Shown here piece after piece: positions 16,379 through 26,080 of a stretch of DNA of 64,000 nt. This DNA is from SZAS-103 sp036496805. GTDB lineage: Bacteria > Pseudomonadota > Gammaproteobacteria > Xanthomonadales > Xanthomonadaceae. The position numbers and the translations under genes were made by a program. Each line of letters starts with the position of its first letter. The stretch's first letter is position 1. The stretch lies in assembly GCA_036496805.1 (NCBI GenBank), contig DASXKN010000029.1, positions 372,001-436,000 on the forward strand. The letters are read 5' to 3'. A model generated the notes under the pieces. That model searched no databases, was not told the DNA's origin, and saw only the letters and a program-made list of their open reading frames with translations.

Positions 16379-17424
16379 GCTTCCGCTCCTTGATGGGCAT
16401 ACGCTGTGCGCAGCAGGTTCTGGAAATGCCAGACCCCGCTCTCGCGTTTCGGGCACAGGCGCCCGGCTTCGTAGAACCCCGAAGCGAGGCCTTTCTGCAC
16501 GGCCTCGCAGATCGCCACGTCCTCGTGCTGGATCTCGTCGCTGAACATCGCGTCCATCGCGATGCGCGCCTGCGCCTTCGGGTCCTGCGCGTAGTAGTAG
16601 TCGAACTCGACGCGGCAGCGCCCGGGGCCGAGCGGCAGCACGCGGTTGGTCTGCAGGCGGCCGGGCATGACGTTGAGCATGATGTTCGGGTAGACGTGGT
16701 AGTAGAACGCCTCGCCGTCGCCATAGATGCCGTCGCTGTCGCGCAACGGCGAGGACTGCAGCGAATACCAGTCGGACAGTTCGGTGTCGTAGGCGCGGTA
16801 GTCGAGCACCTTCGACAGGCCCGGATGCACGTGCGGCAAGTGGTAGCCCTCGAGGAAGTTGTCGACGTAGACCTTCCAGTTGCATTCGACCTCGTAGGCG
16901 TCGCGGCGCTGGTAGCGCATCGTCGACAGGTCGATCGGCGCGATCCGTCCGGCGATGCCGGCATAGACTTCCGCGAACGGCGGCACGTCGTCGCTCAGGG
17001 CGACGAAGACCAGGCCCTGCCATTCGTGCACGCGCAATGCCGGCAGGTGGATGTCGCCGACCTTGAAGTCGCCTGCATCCTGCATCTCCGGCGCGCTGCG
17101 AAGCTGGCCGTCGAGCCTGTACGTCCAGCCGTGGTACTTGCAGTGCAGGGCGCGCGCGCCCTTGCCGTTGCAGAACGCGAGCGGACCCGCACGGTGGCGG
17201 CAGACGTTCGGGAACGCCCGCAGCACGCCGTCCTGTCCACGCACGAGGAGCACCGGCGTGCCGGCGATGTTCTCGACGACGTGGTCGCCGGCTTCCGCAA
17301 GCAGCCCCTGGTGCGCGACGAGCTGCCAGCTCCGTGCGAATACCGCGCGGTTTTCCATCGCCAGCATGTCGTCGCCGAAGTAGTACTTCGCATGCAGGGC
17401 GCGGGCGTGGCGCAGGTCGTCCAT
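16375..17424 (-). CDS. Rieske oxygenase alpha subunit (choline monooxygenase-like)
   Basis: This 349-residue protein has the [2Fe-2S] ligands in VCRHRAGP and CKYHGWTY and the mononuclear iron site in VDNFLEGYHLPHVHPGL. The length and the 'LDG/LEGYH..H' motif match choline/glycine-betaine/carnitine monooxygenase-type enzymes. The start at 17424 has an ideal ribosome site (ggagg, 6 bp upstream) and begins MDDLRHARAL; the longer frame is rejected. It is the first gene of the minus-strand run, so the operon promoter should lie in 17425-17556, shared with the divergent kinase gene. No ferredoxin or reductase gene is adjacent. Confidence 0.88.
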   Translation of the reverse strand: MDDLRHARALHAKYYFGDDMLAMENRAVFARSWQLVAHQGLLAEAGDHVVENIAGTPVLLVRGQDGVLRAFPNVCRHRAGPLAFCNGKGARALHCKYHGWTYRLDGQLRSAPEMQDAGDFKVGDIHLPALRVHEWQGLVFVALSDDVPPFAEVYAGIAGRIAPIDLSTMRYQRRDAYEVECNWKVYVDNFLEGYHLPHVHPGLSKVLDYRAYDTELSDWYSLQSSPLRDSDGIYGDGEAFYYHVYPNIMLNVMPGRLQTNRVLPLGPGRCRVEFDYYYAQDPKAQARIAMDAMFSDEIQHEDVAICEAVQKGLASGFYEAGRLCPKRESGVWHFQNLLRTAYAHQGAEA

Positions 17425-17556
17425 CGCGTTCCTCCAGTGCCGGATCCCCCACGATCCGACCCACATGGTCGCACACCGCGCCGACGACGTATTGAAGGTC
17501 TCCATGCCGGGAAACAAACTAGACTGGCTTGCCGATATTCAAGCCCGCCGCACGCC

Positions 17557-20500
17557 ATGAGCGATCACATCCATACCACGCAGTGGCGGCGGCTCGGCGA
17601 GCTGTTCGAACAGGCCATCGACCTGGACGCAGCAGGACGGGCGGAGCTGCTGCTCTCGGTCGAACGGGAGGACGCCGAGCTCGGCCAGGTCCTTGCTTCC
17701 CTGCTCGACGCGGACGCCAGACACCATGGCCAGACGGCCGCGCACCGTGAGCGGGTATTGCAGGATTCCTTCCATGCCATCTATGGCGAAGACCTCACGG
17801 TAGGCGATCGTGTCGGCCAGTACGTGCTGCGGGAAAGCCTGGGACACGGCGGCATGGGCGTGGTGTTCCGCGCCGAGCGCGCGGACGGCCAGGTCCGGCA
17901 GGACGTGGCGCTCAAGGTCGTCAAGCTCGGGATGGACACGCGCGAGGTGATCGCGCGCTTCGAGGTCGAGCGCCAGGCGCTGGCGCTGATGGAGCATCCG
18001 CACATCGCGCGCATGCTCGATGCCGGGACGACCGACAGCGGCAGGCCCTACTTCGTGATGGAGCTGGTCAAGGGCGAGCCGATCTGGCGCTACTGCATCG
18101 TGAACGGCCTGACGATCGACCAGCGCCTGCGCCTGTTCGAGCAGGTATGCGCCGCCGTGCAGCACGCGCACACCAAGGGCATCATCCACCGCGACCTCAA
18201 GCCGACCAACGTGCTGGTGAGCACGCAGGAGGGCCAGCCGTTCGCGAAGGTGATCGATTTCGGCATCGCGAAGGCGACCAGCGGGCGCCTGACCGAAAAG
18301 ACGCTGATGACCCAGCAGTTCCTGATGATGGGAACGCCGTTGTACATGAGTCCGGAGCAGGCCGCTGGCAGTGCGGACATCGACACGCGATCCGACATCT
18401 ACGCGCTCGGCGCCATCCTCTACGAGCTGCTGACCAATACCACGCCGATCGACTCGGACTCGTTGCAGGACGCGGCCCACGAGGAAGTCCAGCGCATCAT
18501 CCGGGAAGTCGATCCACCGCGGCCGAGCGCGCGCCTTTCGCAGTCCACCACGACCAGGCCCGGAACGGTGACGGAACAAGGCGTCGATGTCCGCGCGCTG
18601 GCGAAGGCGGTTCGCGGCGAGCTCGACTGGATCGTGATGAAGGCGCTGGAGAAGGACCGCTCGCGGCGCTACGAGACCGCGAGCGCGCTGGCCATGGACG
18701 TGCGTCGGTACCTGGAGGGCGAGGCGGTCCAGGCGGCGCCTCCGGGCGCGGCCTACCGGCTGCGCAAATGGATCCGGCGCAACCGCGCGACCTTTGCCGC
18801 GGGATCGATGGTCGCCGTCGCGCTGCTGGTCGGCATCGTGGCGTTCGCGTGGCAGGCGCGGATCGCGCAGCAGCAGGCGCGGCTGGCACGGCAGCGCGCA
18901 CACGAAGTGGAGCAGGTGGCCACGTTCGAAGGCGACATGCTCAGGCAGGTGGATCCGAACAAGGCCGGCAGGGATCTCGTGGACGACCTGAAGTCCAAGC
19001 TCGCCGCGGCCCTGGTCAAGGCAGGCGTGCCCGAAAAGGAACGATCGGCACAGGCCGCTGCGTTTGCCGGCCTGCTGCGGTGGGTGAATGCCACCGACAC
19101 CGCGGTCGGCGTGATCGACCGGACGACCATGAAGCCCGCGATCGCCGCCATCGACCAGCGGTTCAAGGACCAGCCGGTCGTGGCCGCGAGATTGCGCCAG
19201 GTGCTGGCGGACCGCTACGTGCAGATGGGCCTCTACGATGCGGCGATGCCATTGATGAAAAGCGCGCTGGCGACGCGCCGTCGCGTCCTGGGCGAGGAGG
19301 ATCGGGAGACGCTGCAATCGCTCGGGAACATCGGCGCCCTGGCCGAGTCCATGGAAAATCAGAAGGAGGCAGAACCCTACCTGCGCGAGGCGCTCGCGAA
19401 ACGCCGCCGCATCCTGGGTGAGGACGATCCGGACACGGTGGAGTCCATGGGGGACCTCGGCCAGCACCTGACGACCGAGGGCCAGCTGAAAGAGGCCGAG
19501 CCGCTCCTGCGCCAGGCCCTGGCGACCAGTCGGCGCGTGAACGGGCAGGGCAGCGCCGAAACCGTGGAACTGATCGCTTCAATGGGCTATGTCCTGAATG
19601 AGGAAGGCAGGATGGCCGAGGCCGAACGCTATCTGCGCGAGGCGATCGCGAAGAACGATCGTGCCGTTGGCGGAGATCCGGCCAAGAGGCTCGACCTGAT
19701 CGACAACATGGGGTGGACCCTCTGGCAACAGGGCAAGATCGCCGAGGCCGAGGCGTTCCAGCGCGGGTCGCTGGAACGAAGTCGCCGTTCGGTCGGCGAG
19801 GACCACCCACTGACGGTGGACAAGGTCTACAGCCTGGCCGGAATCCTGATGGCTGAGGGCAAGCTGGGCGAGGCGGAAGGGTATATGCGGGAGTCCCTGG
19901 AAAAACGTCGCAGGATCTTCGGCGAGGGGCACCCTTTCGCGCTGATGACGAGGGTGAGGCTGGGCACGCTCCTCGACGAGGAAGGAAAGCCGGGCGAGGC
20001 CGAGGCCAGCCTGCGCATGGCGCTGGACGGGTGCCGCCGCGCGTTCGGAGACCATGCGGGACCCACGGTGTATACGATCGCCGTGCTGGGCGGCTTCCTG
20101 CGGGACAACGGCAGGATGGTCGAGGCCGAGTCCTATTTGCGGAAGGCGCTGGACGACAGCCGTCGTGCATTCGGCTCCGACAGCGAGGTCACGTTGTATG
20201 CGATGGCGCAAATGGGACAGATGCTCGTTGCACAAGGCAAGTTTGCCGAGGCTGAAAAACTGCTCGCTCCGCTTGAAGCCCGGGCGCGCGGAGCGGTATT
20301 CAATGGCGACATGGAGTCGATGACGCCGGCGATGACGAGCCTGGGGATGGCCCGCACCGGGCTGGGTGAATTCGCTGCCGCCGAAACCGACCTGCTCGAA
20401 GCGCAACCACGACTGACCGTGGACCTGGGCCCGAAGGCAAGGGTCACCCGCCGGTGTACCCAGGCCCTGGGCGACCTTTACGCGGCCTGGAATGCGGCAC

Positions 20501-20589
20501 ATCCGGGCGAGGGCCATGACACGCAGTCGGCCGCGTGGAAGCGGAAGCTCGATGCCTTGGGTGCTCCGGTGTCCGTTGTGAAGCACTGA
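17557..20589 (+). CDS. Transmembrane Ser/Thr protein kinase with TPR domain
   Basis: This 1010-residue protein has an N-terminal helical segment (1-80), a Hanks-type kinase domain (about 87-370) and one membrane helix (about 408-432, FAAGSMVAVALLVGIVAFAW). About ten TPR units of 42 residues of the kinesin-light-chain type follow to the C-terminus. Kinase motifs are complete: LGHGGMGVVF glycine loop, VALKVV lysine, IIHRDLKPTN catalytic loop, IDFGIA and GTPLYMSPEQ. The TPR part would lie on the periplasmic side and sense a protein or peptide; the kinase acts in the cytoplasm. Xanthomonad kinases of this build often have an ECF sigma factor partner, but none is present here. Confidence 0.92.
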   Translation: MSDHIHTTQWRRLGELFEQAIDLDAAGRAELLLSVEREDAELGQVLASLLDADARHHGQTAAHRERVLQDSFHAIYGEDLTVGDRVGQYVLRESLGHGGMGVVFRAERADGQVRQDVALKVVKLGMDTREVIARFEVERQALALMEHPHIARMLDAGTTDSGRPYFVMELVKGEPIWRYCIVNGLTIDQRLRLFEQVCAAVQHAHTKGIIHRDLKPTNVLVSTQEGQPFAKVIDFGIAKATSGRLTEKTLMTQQFLMMGTPLYMSPEQAAGSADIDTRSDIYALGAILYELLTNTTPIDSDSLQDAAHEEVQRIIREVDPPRPSARLSQSTTTRPGTVTEQGVDVRALAKAVRGELDWIVMKALEKDRSRRYETASALAMDVRRYLEGEAVQAAPPGAAYRLRKWIRRNRATFAAGSMVAVALLVGIVAFAWQARIAQQQARLARQRAHEVEQVATFEGDMLRQVDPNKAGRDLVDDLKSKLAAALVKAGVPEKERSAQAAAFAGLLRWVNATDTAVGVIDRTTMKPAIAAIDQRFKDQPVVAARLRQVLADRYVQMGLYDAAMPLMKSALATRRRVLGEEDRETLQSLGNIGALAESMENQKEAEPYLREALAKRRRILGEDDPDTVESMGDLGQHLTTEGQLKEAEPLLRQALATSRRVNGQGSAETVELIASMGYVLNEEGRMAEAERYLREAIAKNDRAVGGDPAKRLDLIDNMGWTLWQQGKIAEAEAFQRGSLERSRRSVGEDHPLTVDKVYSLAGILMAEGKLGEAEGYMRESLEKRRRIFGEGHPFALMTRVRLGTLLDEEGKPGEAEASLRMALDGCRRAFGDHAGPTVYTIAVLGGFLRDNGRMVEAESYLRKALDDSRRAFGSDSEVTLYAMAQMGQMLVAQGKFAEAEKLLAPLEARARGAVFNGDMESMTPAMTSLGMARTGLGEFAAAETDLLEAQPRLTVDLGPKARVTRRCTQALGDLYAAWNAAHPGEGHDTQSAAWKRKLDALGAPVSVVKH

Positions 20590-20681
20590 GGAACGCGCCA
20601 CCGGGCTGAGGGAGTCGGCGCGCCCGGTTGGCAGCAGATGGGATAGGGTGTGGCCGTTCGCTCCAGCAGCCGGGAGAAGCC

Positions 20682-21983
20682 GTGTCGAGGACGTTTCTGG
20701 TCGTTGCCTTGTGCGTGATGACGGGGCTTGCGCCGGTGTGCGGCGCTGGCGCCGTGTCGCCAACAGCTCCGATGGCCGTCATGGCGACGGCTTCCTCCGC
20801 CGCCGCCGCCGCTGCGAGAGCGTCCGCATCGCCGCCGCGCGCCCGCGACCTCGGCATCCCGTTCGAGGGCACGCCCGGTCCGCTCAACGCGATCACCGAC
20901 GTGCAGGGCGTCGCCGTCGGCCAGGTCACCCTGATCGAAGACCTCAAGGATGGCCACAAGGTCCGCACCGGCGTCACCGCGATCCTGCCGCGTGGCCATG
21001 ACACCTGGGACCTGCCGGTCTTCGCCGGCTGGTTCTCGCAAAACGGCAACGGCGAGATGACCGGCACCCACTGGATCGACGAGGGCGGCGAGCTCGAAGG
21101 GCCGGTGATGCTGACCAACACCCACAGCGTCGGTCTCGTGCGCGACGCCGTCATCGCCGAGCGGGTGAAGGCCGGCCATCCGGATGCGACCGGCTACTGG
21201 TGGTCGCTGCCGGTCGTCGCCGAAACCTGGGATGGCGACCTCAACGACGCCAATGGCTTCCACGTCAGGCCCGAACACGTCGCCAAGGCATTGACCGATG
21301 CGAACGGCGGCCCGGTCGCCGAAGGCAATGTCGGCGGCGGTACCGGCATGATCTGCCACGAGTTCAAGTGCGGCATCGGCACGTCGTCGCGAAAGGTCAA
21401 CGAATCCGGCCACGACTACACCGTCGGCGTGCTGGTGCAGGCCAACTACGGCGTGCGCGATCCGCTGCGCATCGCCGGCGTGCCGGTCGGGCAGTACCTG
21501 CGCGACGACCGCGTGTTCACCGATCCGAAGCTGTGGGGCAGCGGGACTGCCGCCGCGCCCACGCGCGCACGATTGCCGGACGGCATCGCCCACGAAACCG
21601 GCTCGATCATCGTCGTGGTCGCCACCGACGCACCGCTGCTGCCGCACCAGCTCAAGCGCGTGGCGCGCCGCGCGACGCTCGCGCTGGGACGGATGGGCAG
21701 CTATTCGGGCAACGGTTCGGGCGACCTGTTCGTCGCGTTCTCCACCGCCAACCGCGATGCGATGAACGACAAGGCGCAGCAGTCCGCCACCTTCGTCGGC
21801 AACGACCACATCGACCCGGTGTTCGAGGCCACCGTGCAGGCGACCGAGGAAGCCATCGTCAACGCGATGATCGCCGCGAAGGACATGCAGGGCGACAGCG
21901 GGCACTACGCGAAGGCGATCCCGCACGACCGTCTCGTCGCATTGCTGAAGCAATTCAACCGCTGGCAGCCGCCATCGAAGTGA
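20682..21983 (+). CDS. P1 family (DmpA/S58-type) peptidase
   Basis: This 433-residue protein has a signal peptide if translated from the GTG at 20682 (fMSRTFLVVALCVMTGLAP...), which has a good ribosome site (gggagaag). An in-frame ATG lies further upstream at 20628. The body shows the DmpA/BapA family pattern: LGIPFEGTPGPLNAITDVQGV near the start of the mature protein, NVGGGTGMICHEFKCGIGTSS in the middle, and YSGNGSGDLF, where the family cleaves itself at the Gly-Ser bond to expose a catalytic N-terminal Ser. Such enzymes are D-/beta-aminopeptidases or amidases. It is monocistronic, about 90 bp after the kinase gene. Confidence 0.87.
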   Translation: MSRTFLVVALCVMTGLAPVCGAGAVSPTAPMAVMATASSAAAAAARASASPPRARDLGIPFEGTPGPLNAITDVQGVAVGQVTLIEDLKDGHKVRTGVTAILPRGHDTWDLPVFAGWFSQNGNGEMTGTHWIDEGGELEGPVMLTNTHSVGLVRDAVIAERVKAGHPDATGYWWSLPVVAETWDGDLNDANGFHVRPEHVAKALTDANGGPVAEGNVGGGTGMICHEFKCGIGTSSRKVNESGHDYTVGVLVQANYGVRDPLRIAGVPVGQYLRDDRVFTDPKLWGSGTAAAPTRARLPDGIAHETGSIIVVVATDAPLLPHQLKRVARRATLALGRMGSYSGNGSGDLFVAFSTANRDAMNDKAQQSATFVGNDHIDPVFEATVQATEEAIVNAMIAAKDMQGDSGHYAKAIPHDRLVALLKQFNRWQPPSK

Positions 21984-22225
21984 ACCGCGCGGCGACCGGG
22001 GCCGGACGAGCGGAATTCCGTGATTCGCGTCACGTTTCCGGCGGCGATGCCATGCGGGAATCACCTTGTCCGCGCCGGAACGACGCTTCCTTCCCTCGCA
22101 TCCTCGATGCGGAGCCGGTCGCCCTCTTGAGGCGCGATGTTTCGGGCGTCTTCGCGACACCATCGCGCCCGGTGTTGGGTTAGGCTTCGGATACGGCGAC
22201 GACGAGACGGCGACGACACGACGAC

Positions 22226-23476
22226 ATGGAAGCCACGCCTTACGAAACGAGGATCGCGATCGCCGGGCTGGATCTGAAGATGTACGTTTCGCGCCTGGAC
22301 CGGCCGTGGATCGAGAGCCCGTTCCTGCTCGAAGGCCTGCTGGTGGAGACCCAGGAGGACCTCGAGAAGCTGCAGAAGCTGTGCCGCCACGTCTACATCG
22401 ACGTCACCCGCGGCGCCAGCCCCGACAGGCGCTACGTCGAGCCCGAAGAGCCCGTGGCGGCGGAGAAGTCCGTTCCGTTCGCCGCCGAATTCGCCGCGCT
22501 GAACACCACGACCTGGCAGATCGCGACCCGCGTCGAGGTCGAGCTCCCGGTCGCTGCGAAGGCGCAGCACCACCTCGAGCGCGGCATCGAGCAGATGATG
22601 ACCGACCTGCACGATGGTCGCGAGCTCGACCTGCTCAGCGTCCGCGAGGGCGTGGGCGCGATGATCGACTCGGTCACCCGCAACCCCTCGGCCTTCACCT
22701 GGCTCAAGGCGATCCGCAAGAAGAGCAGCTACACCTACCAGCACGCGCTGGGCAGCTCGGTGTGGGCGGCGAGCTTCGGCCGCCACCTCGGCCTGAACCG
22801 CCAGGAGATCGACGACCTGGCCTTCGCGGGCCTGATGTTCGACGTGGGCAAGGCCAGCCTGTCGGTCGAGCTGCTCGACAAGACCGGGTCCTACGACGAC
22901 GAGGACTGGCGGCAGATGCGCGCGCACGTGCAGGCGGGCGTCGAGATCCTCGAACGCACGCCCGGGGTATCCCAACGCACCATCCAGGCGGTCGCCACCC
23001 ACCACGAGCGCCACGACGGATCCGGTTATCCGCGTGGCCTGCGCGGCGCGCAGATCCCGATCTTCGGCCGCCTCATCGGCCTGATCGACAGCTACGATGC
23101 GATGACCAGCGCGCGCCCGTATGCACCGGGCCGCACCGCGCACCAGGCGGTGATGGAGCTGTACAACGTGCGCGACATCCTGTTCCAGTCCGACCTCGTC
23201 GAGCAGTTCATCCAGACCTGCGGCGTGTACCCGCCCGGTTCGCTGGTGGAACTGTCCGACGGCCGCGTGGGCGTGGTGACCGCCGTGCACGACCTCAAGC
23301 GCCTGCGCCCGAACGTCATGCTGCTGCTCGACGCGATCAAGCAGCCGCTGCCCGAATTCGTCGCGGTCGACCTGAGCCAGGTCGCGAACGACGACAAGGG
23401 CAAGCCGCTCACCATCCGGCGCGGGCTGCCCGAGCGCGCGTTCGGCATCGATCCGGCCGAACTGTTCATCAACTGA
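22226..23476 (+). CDS. DUF3391-HD-GYP protein with altered HD motif
   Basis: This 416-residue protein has a DUF3391-type N-terminal domain (about 1-110) and an HD-GYP domain (about 150-330). HD-GYP proteins hydrolyse cyclic di-GMP using a bi- or trinuclear metal site. Most ligands are present: H173, D206, H234, H259-H260 and the DGSGYP signature (264-269), plus the later IDSYDAMTSARPY. However, the HD dyad itself reads Phe205-Asp206 (FDVGK) instead of HDxGK. This may reduce or alter activity. The EAL gene follows after 9 bp, so the two probably act together in c-di-GMP signalling. Confidence 0.9.
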   Translation: MEATPYETRIAIAGLDLKMYVSRLDRPWIESPFLLEGLLVETQEDLEKLQKLCRHVYIDVTRGASPDRRYVEPEEPVAAEKSVPFAAEFAALNTTTWQIATRVEVELPVAAKAQHHLERGIEQMMTDLHDGRELDLLSVREGVGAMIDSVTRNPSAFTWLKAIRKKSSYTYQHALGSSVWAASFGRHLGLNRQEIDDLAFAGLMFDVGKASLSVELLDKTGSYDDEDWRQMRAHVQAGVEILERTPGVSQRTIQAVATHHERHDGSGYPRGLRGAQIPIFGRLIGLIDSYDAMTSARPYAPGRTAHQAVMELYNVRDILFQSDLVEQFIQTCGVYPPGSLVELSDGRVGVVTAVHDLKRLRPNVMLLLDAIKQPLPEFVAVDLSQVANDDKGKPLTIRRGLPERAFGIDPAELFIN

Positions 23477-23485
23477 CCCTGCCGC

Positions 23486-24772
23486 ATGGACCTCCGCGAC
23501 GAGCTCACCGACCTGCCCAACCGGCGCACGTTCGTCGAGCTGCTCGAGGGCCACATCCACGAGTGCGCGGGGAACAACGCCTCGCTCGGCCTGCTGGTCG
23601 TGGACATCGACCGCTTCACCCAGATCAACGTCACCTTCGGCTACCCCTTCGGCGACCTCCTGCTGCGCCACCTGGCCGCGCAGCTCGGCGCGGTGGCGCG
23701 CCCGCAGGACCGCGTCGCGCGCATCGGCGACAACCGTTTCGCATTGATCCTGCCGCGCCTGTTCAACCGCGGCCATGGCGAGCTGGCCGCGCAGAAGGCG
23801 CTGCGCCTGCTCGAGGCGCCGTTCGAACACGACGGCGTGCGCCTGCGCCTGGCGGTGACCATCGGCGCCGCGCTGTGCCCGCAGCACGCCGCGCACGCCG
23901 AACAACTGCTCGGCAAGGCCGAGCTGGCGCTGGCGATGGCGCGCCAGGAGGACCGTCGCTACCGTTTCGCGCCCGACAGCGCCGGCGCCGGCACGCTGTC
24001 CGACCAGTGGGACCTCGAGCTGGAGCTGTCCAACGCGATCGACCGCGGCGAGCTGAGCATGCATTACCAGCCGCAGGTGCGGATCGCCGACCGCCGCGTC
24101 GTCGGCGTCGAGGCGCTGATGCGCTGGAACAGCCACAGTCGCGGCACGGTGCCGCCCGACGTGTTCATCCCGCTCGCCGAACGCACCGGCCACATCCGCA
24201 AGTTGACGCTGTGGGCGATGCAGACCGTGCTCCGCCAGGCCTCGCAGTGGCGCCACGACTGGGGCCCGCTGACGGCGTCGGTGAACATGCCCAGCGAGCT
24301 GGTCGCGCACTCGGACCTGCCCGACCTCCTGCAGAACGCGCTGCAGTTGTTCGGCAGCGACGCCGTGCGGCCGATGATCGAGATCACCGAGCGCTCGCTG
24401 ATGGGCGGCGACCGCGCGCTCGATCAGTTGCAGCGCATCCGCGAGCTGGGCGTGCGCATCTCGATCGACGACTTCGGCACCGGCTATTCCTGCCTGGCCT
24501 ACTTCCACAAGATCCCCGCCACCGAACTGAAGATCGACAAGTCCTTCGTCTCGCGCCTGCTCATCGACACGGCCAGCGCCGACATCACCACGCTGATCAT
24601 CGACCTCGCCCACAAGTTCGGACTCGACGTCGTCGCCGAAGGCGCGGAGGACCAGGCCACGCTCGACAAGCTCAGCGCCGGCGGCTGCGACATCGTGCAG
24701 GGTTACGTTTTCGCGAGGCCGATGCCGGCGGACGAATGCGAAAAATGGCTGCAGGAGTTCGGGAAAGGGTAA
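23486..24772 (+). CDS. GGDEF-EAL protein with degenerate GGDEF
   Basis: This 428-residue protein has a GGDEF domain (about 1-165) followed by an EAL domain (about 175-425). The cyclase signature is destroyed: residues 81-85 read GDNRF in place of GGDEF. The EAL domain keeps VEALMRW, ITERSL, ISIDDFGTGYS, ELKIDKSFV and the VVAEGAED region, so phosphodiesterase activity converting c-di-GMP to pGpG is plausible, with the GGDEF domain as an allosteric GTP-binding or structural module. No membrane segment or sensor domain is present. It lies 9 bp after the HD-GYP gene. Confidence 0.9.
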   Translation: MDLRDELTDLPNRRTFVELLEGHIHECAGNNASLGLLVVDIDRFTQINVTFGYPFGDLLLRHLAAQLGAVARPQDRVARIGDNRFALILPRLFNRGHGELAAQKALRLLEAPFEHDGVRLRLAVTIGAALCPQHAAHAEQLLGKAELALAMARQEDRRYRFAPDSAGAGTLSDQWDLELELSNAIDRGELSMHYQPQVRIADRRVVGVEALMRWNSHSRGTVPPDVFIPLAERTGHIRKLTLWAMQTVLRQASQWRHDWGPLTASVNMPSELVAHSDLPDLLQNALQLFGSDAVRPMIEITERSLMGGDRALDQLQRIRELGVRISIDDFGTGYSCLAYFHKIPATELKIDKSFVSRLLIDTASADITTLIIDLAHKFGLDVVAEGAEDQATLDKLSAGGCDIVQGYVFARPMPADECEKWLQEFGKG

Positions 24773-24966
24773 GGCGGGCAAGGCAATCCGCCGGACCCGC
24801 CTGCCCGATGGTGGTCCTTCCGCGCGCGCTTCCGCAAGTCCGCAGCCATCTTCAGGCTTGCTGCCACCGTGGCGGCATGCGATTCCCGGCAACGCAGCGT
24901 TCCGGCAGCAGTGGGCGTGTGCAGGCCCGGCGCGTGACATGCTCGATCCACTCAAGGAGGACATCC

Positions 24967-26019
24967 ATGAAGACGAATGCCTACGGCGCCCATGCCGCCG
25001 ACCAGCCCTTCGTGCCGCTCGCCATCGATCGCCGCGCGGTCGGCCCGGGTGACGTGCAGATCGACATCGCGTACTGCGGGATCTGCCATTCCGACCTGCA
25101 CACCGTGCGCTCGGAATGGAGCGGCACGCGCTATCCCTGCGTGCCCGGCCACGAAATCGTCGGCCACGTCAGCGCGGTCGGTGCGGAAGTGCAGGGCTAC
25201 AAGGTCGGCGACACCGTCGGCGTCGGTTGCCTCGTCGGCAGCTGCCATCGCTGCAGCGCCTGCGACGCGGGCCTCGAACAGTATTGCGAGAACGGCTTCA
25301 CCGGCACCTACAACGGCCGCACCGCCGATCCGCCGGGCCATACGCTGGGCGGCTATTCGCAGCGCATCGTGGTCGACCAGCGTTTCGTGCTGAAGATCCG
25401 CCATCCCGAATCGCAGCTCGCCGCGGTCGCGCCGCTGCTGTGCGCGGGCATCACCACCTATTCGCCGCTGCGGCACTGGAAGGTCGGGCCGGGCAGCACG
25501 GTCGGCATCGTCGGCATCGGCGGGCTCGGCCACATGGGCATCAAGATCGCGCATGCGATGGGCGCGCACACGGTCGCGTTCACGACGTCCGAGGGCAAGC
25601 GCAGCGCGGCGCTCGAACTCGGCGCGGACGAGGTCGTGGTCTCGAAGGATGCCGAGGCGATGAAGAAGCAGGCGCGTCGCTTCGACTTCATCCTCGACAC
25701 CGTGGCCGCGAGCCACGACCTCGACGCCTTCACCGCCCTGCTCAAGCGCGAGGGCACGCTGTGCCTGGTCGGCGTGCCCGAACATGCGCATCCCAGTCCG
25801 AACATCGGCCAGCTCATCTTCGGCCGTCGCGCGATCGCCGGCTCGCTGATCGGCGGCTTGCCGGAGACGCAGGAAATGCTCGATTTCTGCGCCGAGCGCG
25901 GCATCGTCTCCGACATCGAGATGATCCGCGCGCAGCAGATCGACATGGCTTACGAACGCATGGTGCGCAGCGACGTGAAGTACCGCTTCGTGATCGACGT
26001 GGCGTCGATGGCGGGGTGA
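24967..26019 (+). CDS. Zinc-dependent alcohol dehydrogenase, cinnamyl-alcohol/YahK type
   Basis: This 350-residue medium-chain dehydrogenase has catalytic zinc ligands in YCGICHSDLH and PGHEIVG, and the structural zinc lobe as Cys residues in GSCHRCSACDAGLEQYC. The Rossmann motif VGIVGIGGLGHMGIKIA is followed by TSEGKR, a pattern typical of NADP(H)-preferring YahK/CAD enzymes that reduce a broad range of aldehydes. The start at 24967 has a strong ribosome site (aaggaggacatcc). It is monocistronic with about 190 bp of non-coding DNA before it. A role in aldehyde detoxification is the usual expectation for this family. Confidence 0.93.
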   Translation: MKTNAYGAHAADQPFVPLAIDRRAVGPGDVQIDIAYCGICHSDLHTVRSEWSGTRYPCVPGHEIVGHVSAVGAEVQGYKVGDTVGVGCLVGSCHRCSACDAGLEQYCENGFTGTYNGRTADPPGHTLGGYSQRIVVDQRFVLKIRHPESQLAAVAPLLCAGITTYSPLRHWKVGPGSTVGIVGIGGLGHMGIKIAHAMGAHTVAFTTSEGKRSAALELGADEVVVSKDAEAMKKQARRFDFILDTVAASHDLDAFTALLKREGTLCLVGVPEHAHPSPNIGQLIFGRRAIAGSLIGGLPETQEMLDFCAERGIVSDIEMIRAQQIDMAYERMVRSDVKYRFVIDVASMAG

Positions 26020-26080
26020 GTTGCCCGGCGTTTTCCCCGTCCGCGGTGAGCGCTTTGGTCGTTCGCGATGGATGTCTTCG

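Noticed and set aside
22061..24964. 967-codon minus-strand open frame
   Set aside because: It lies antisense to the HD-GYP and EAL genes, which have clear domains and motifs on the plus strand.
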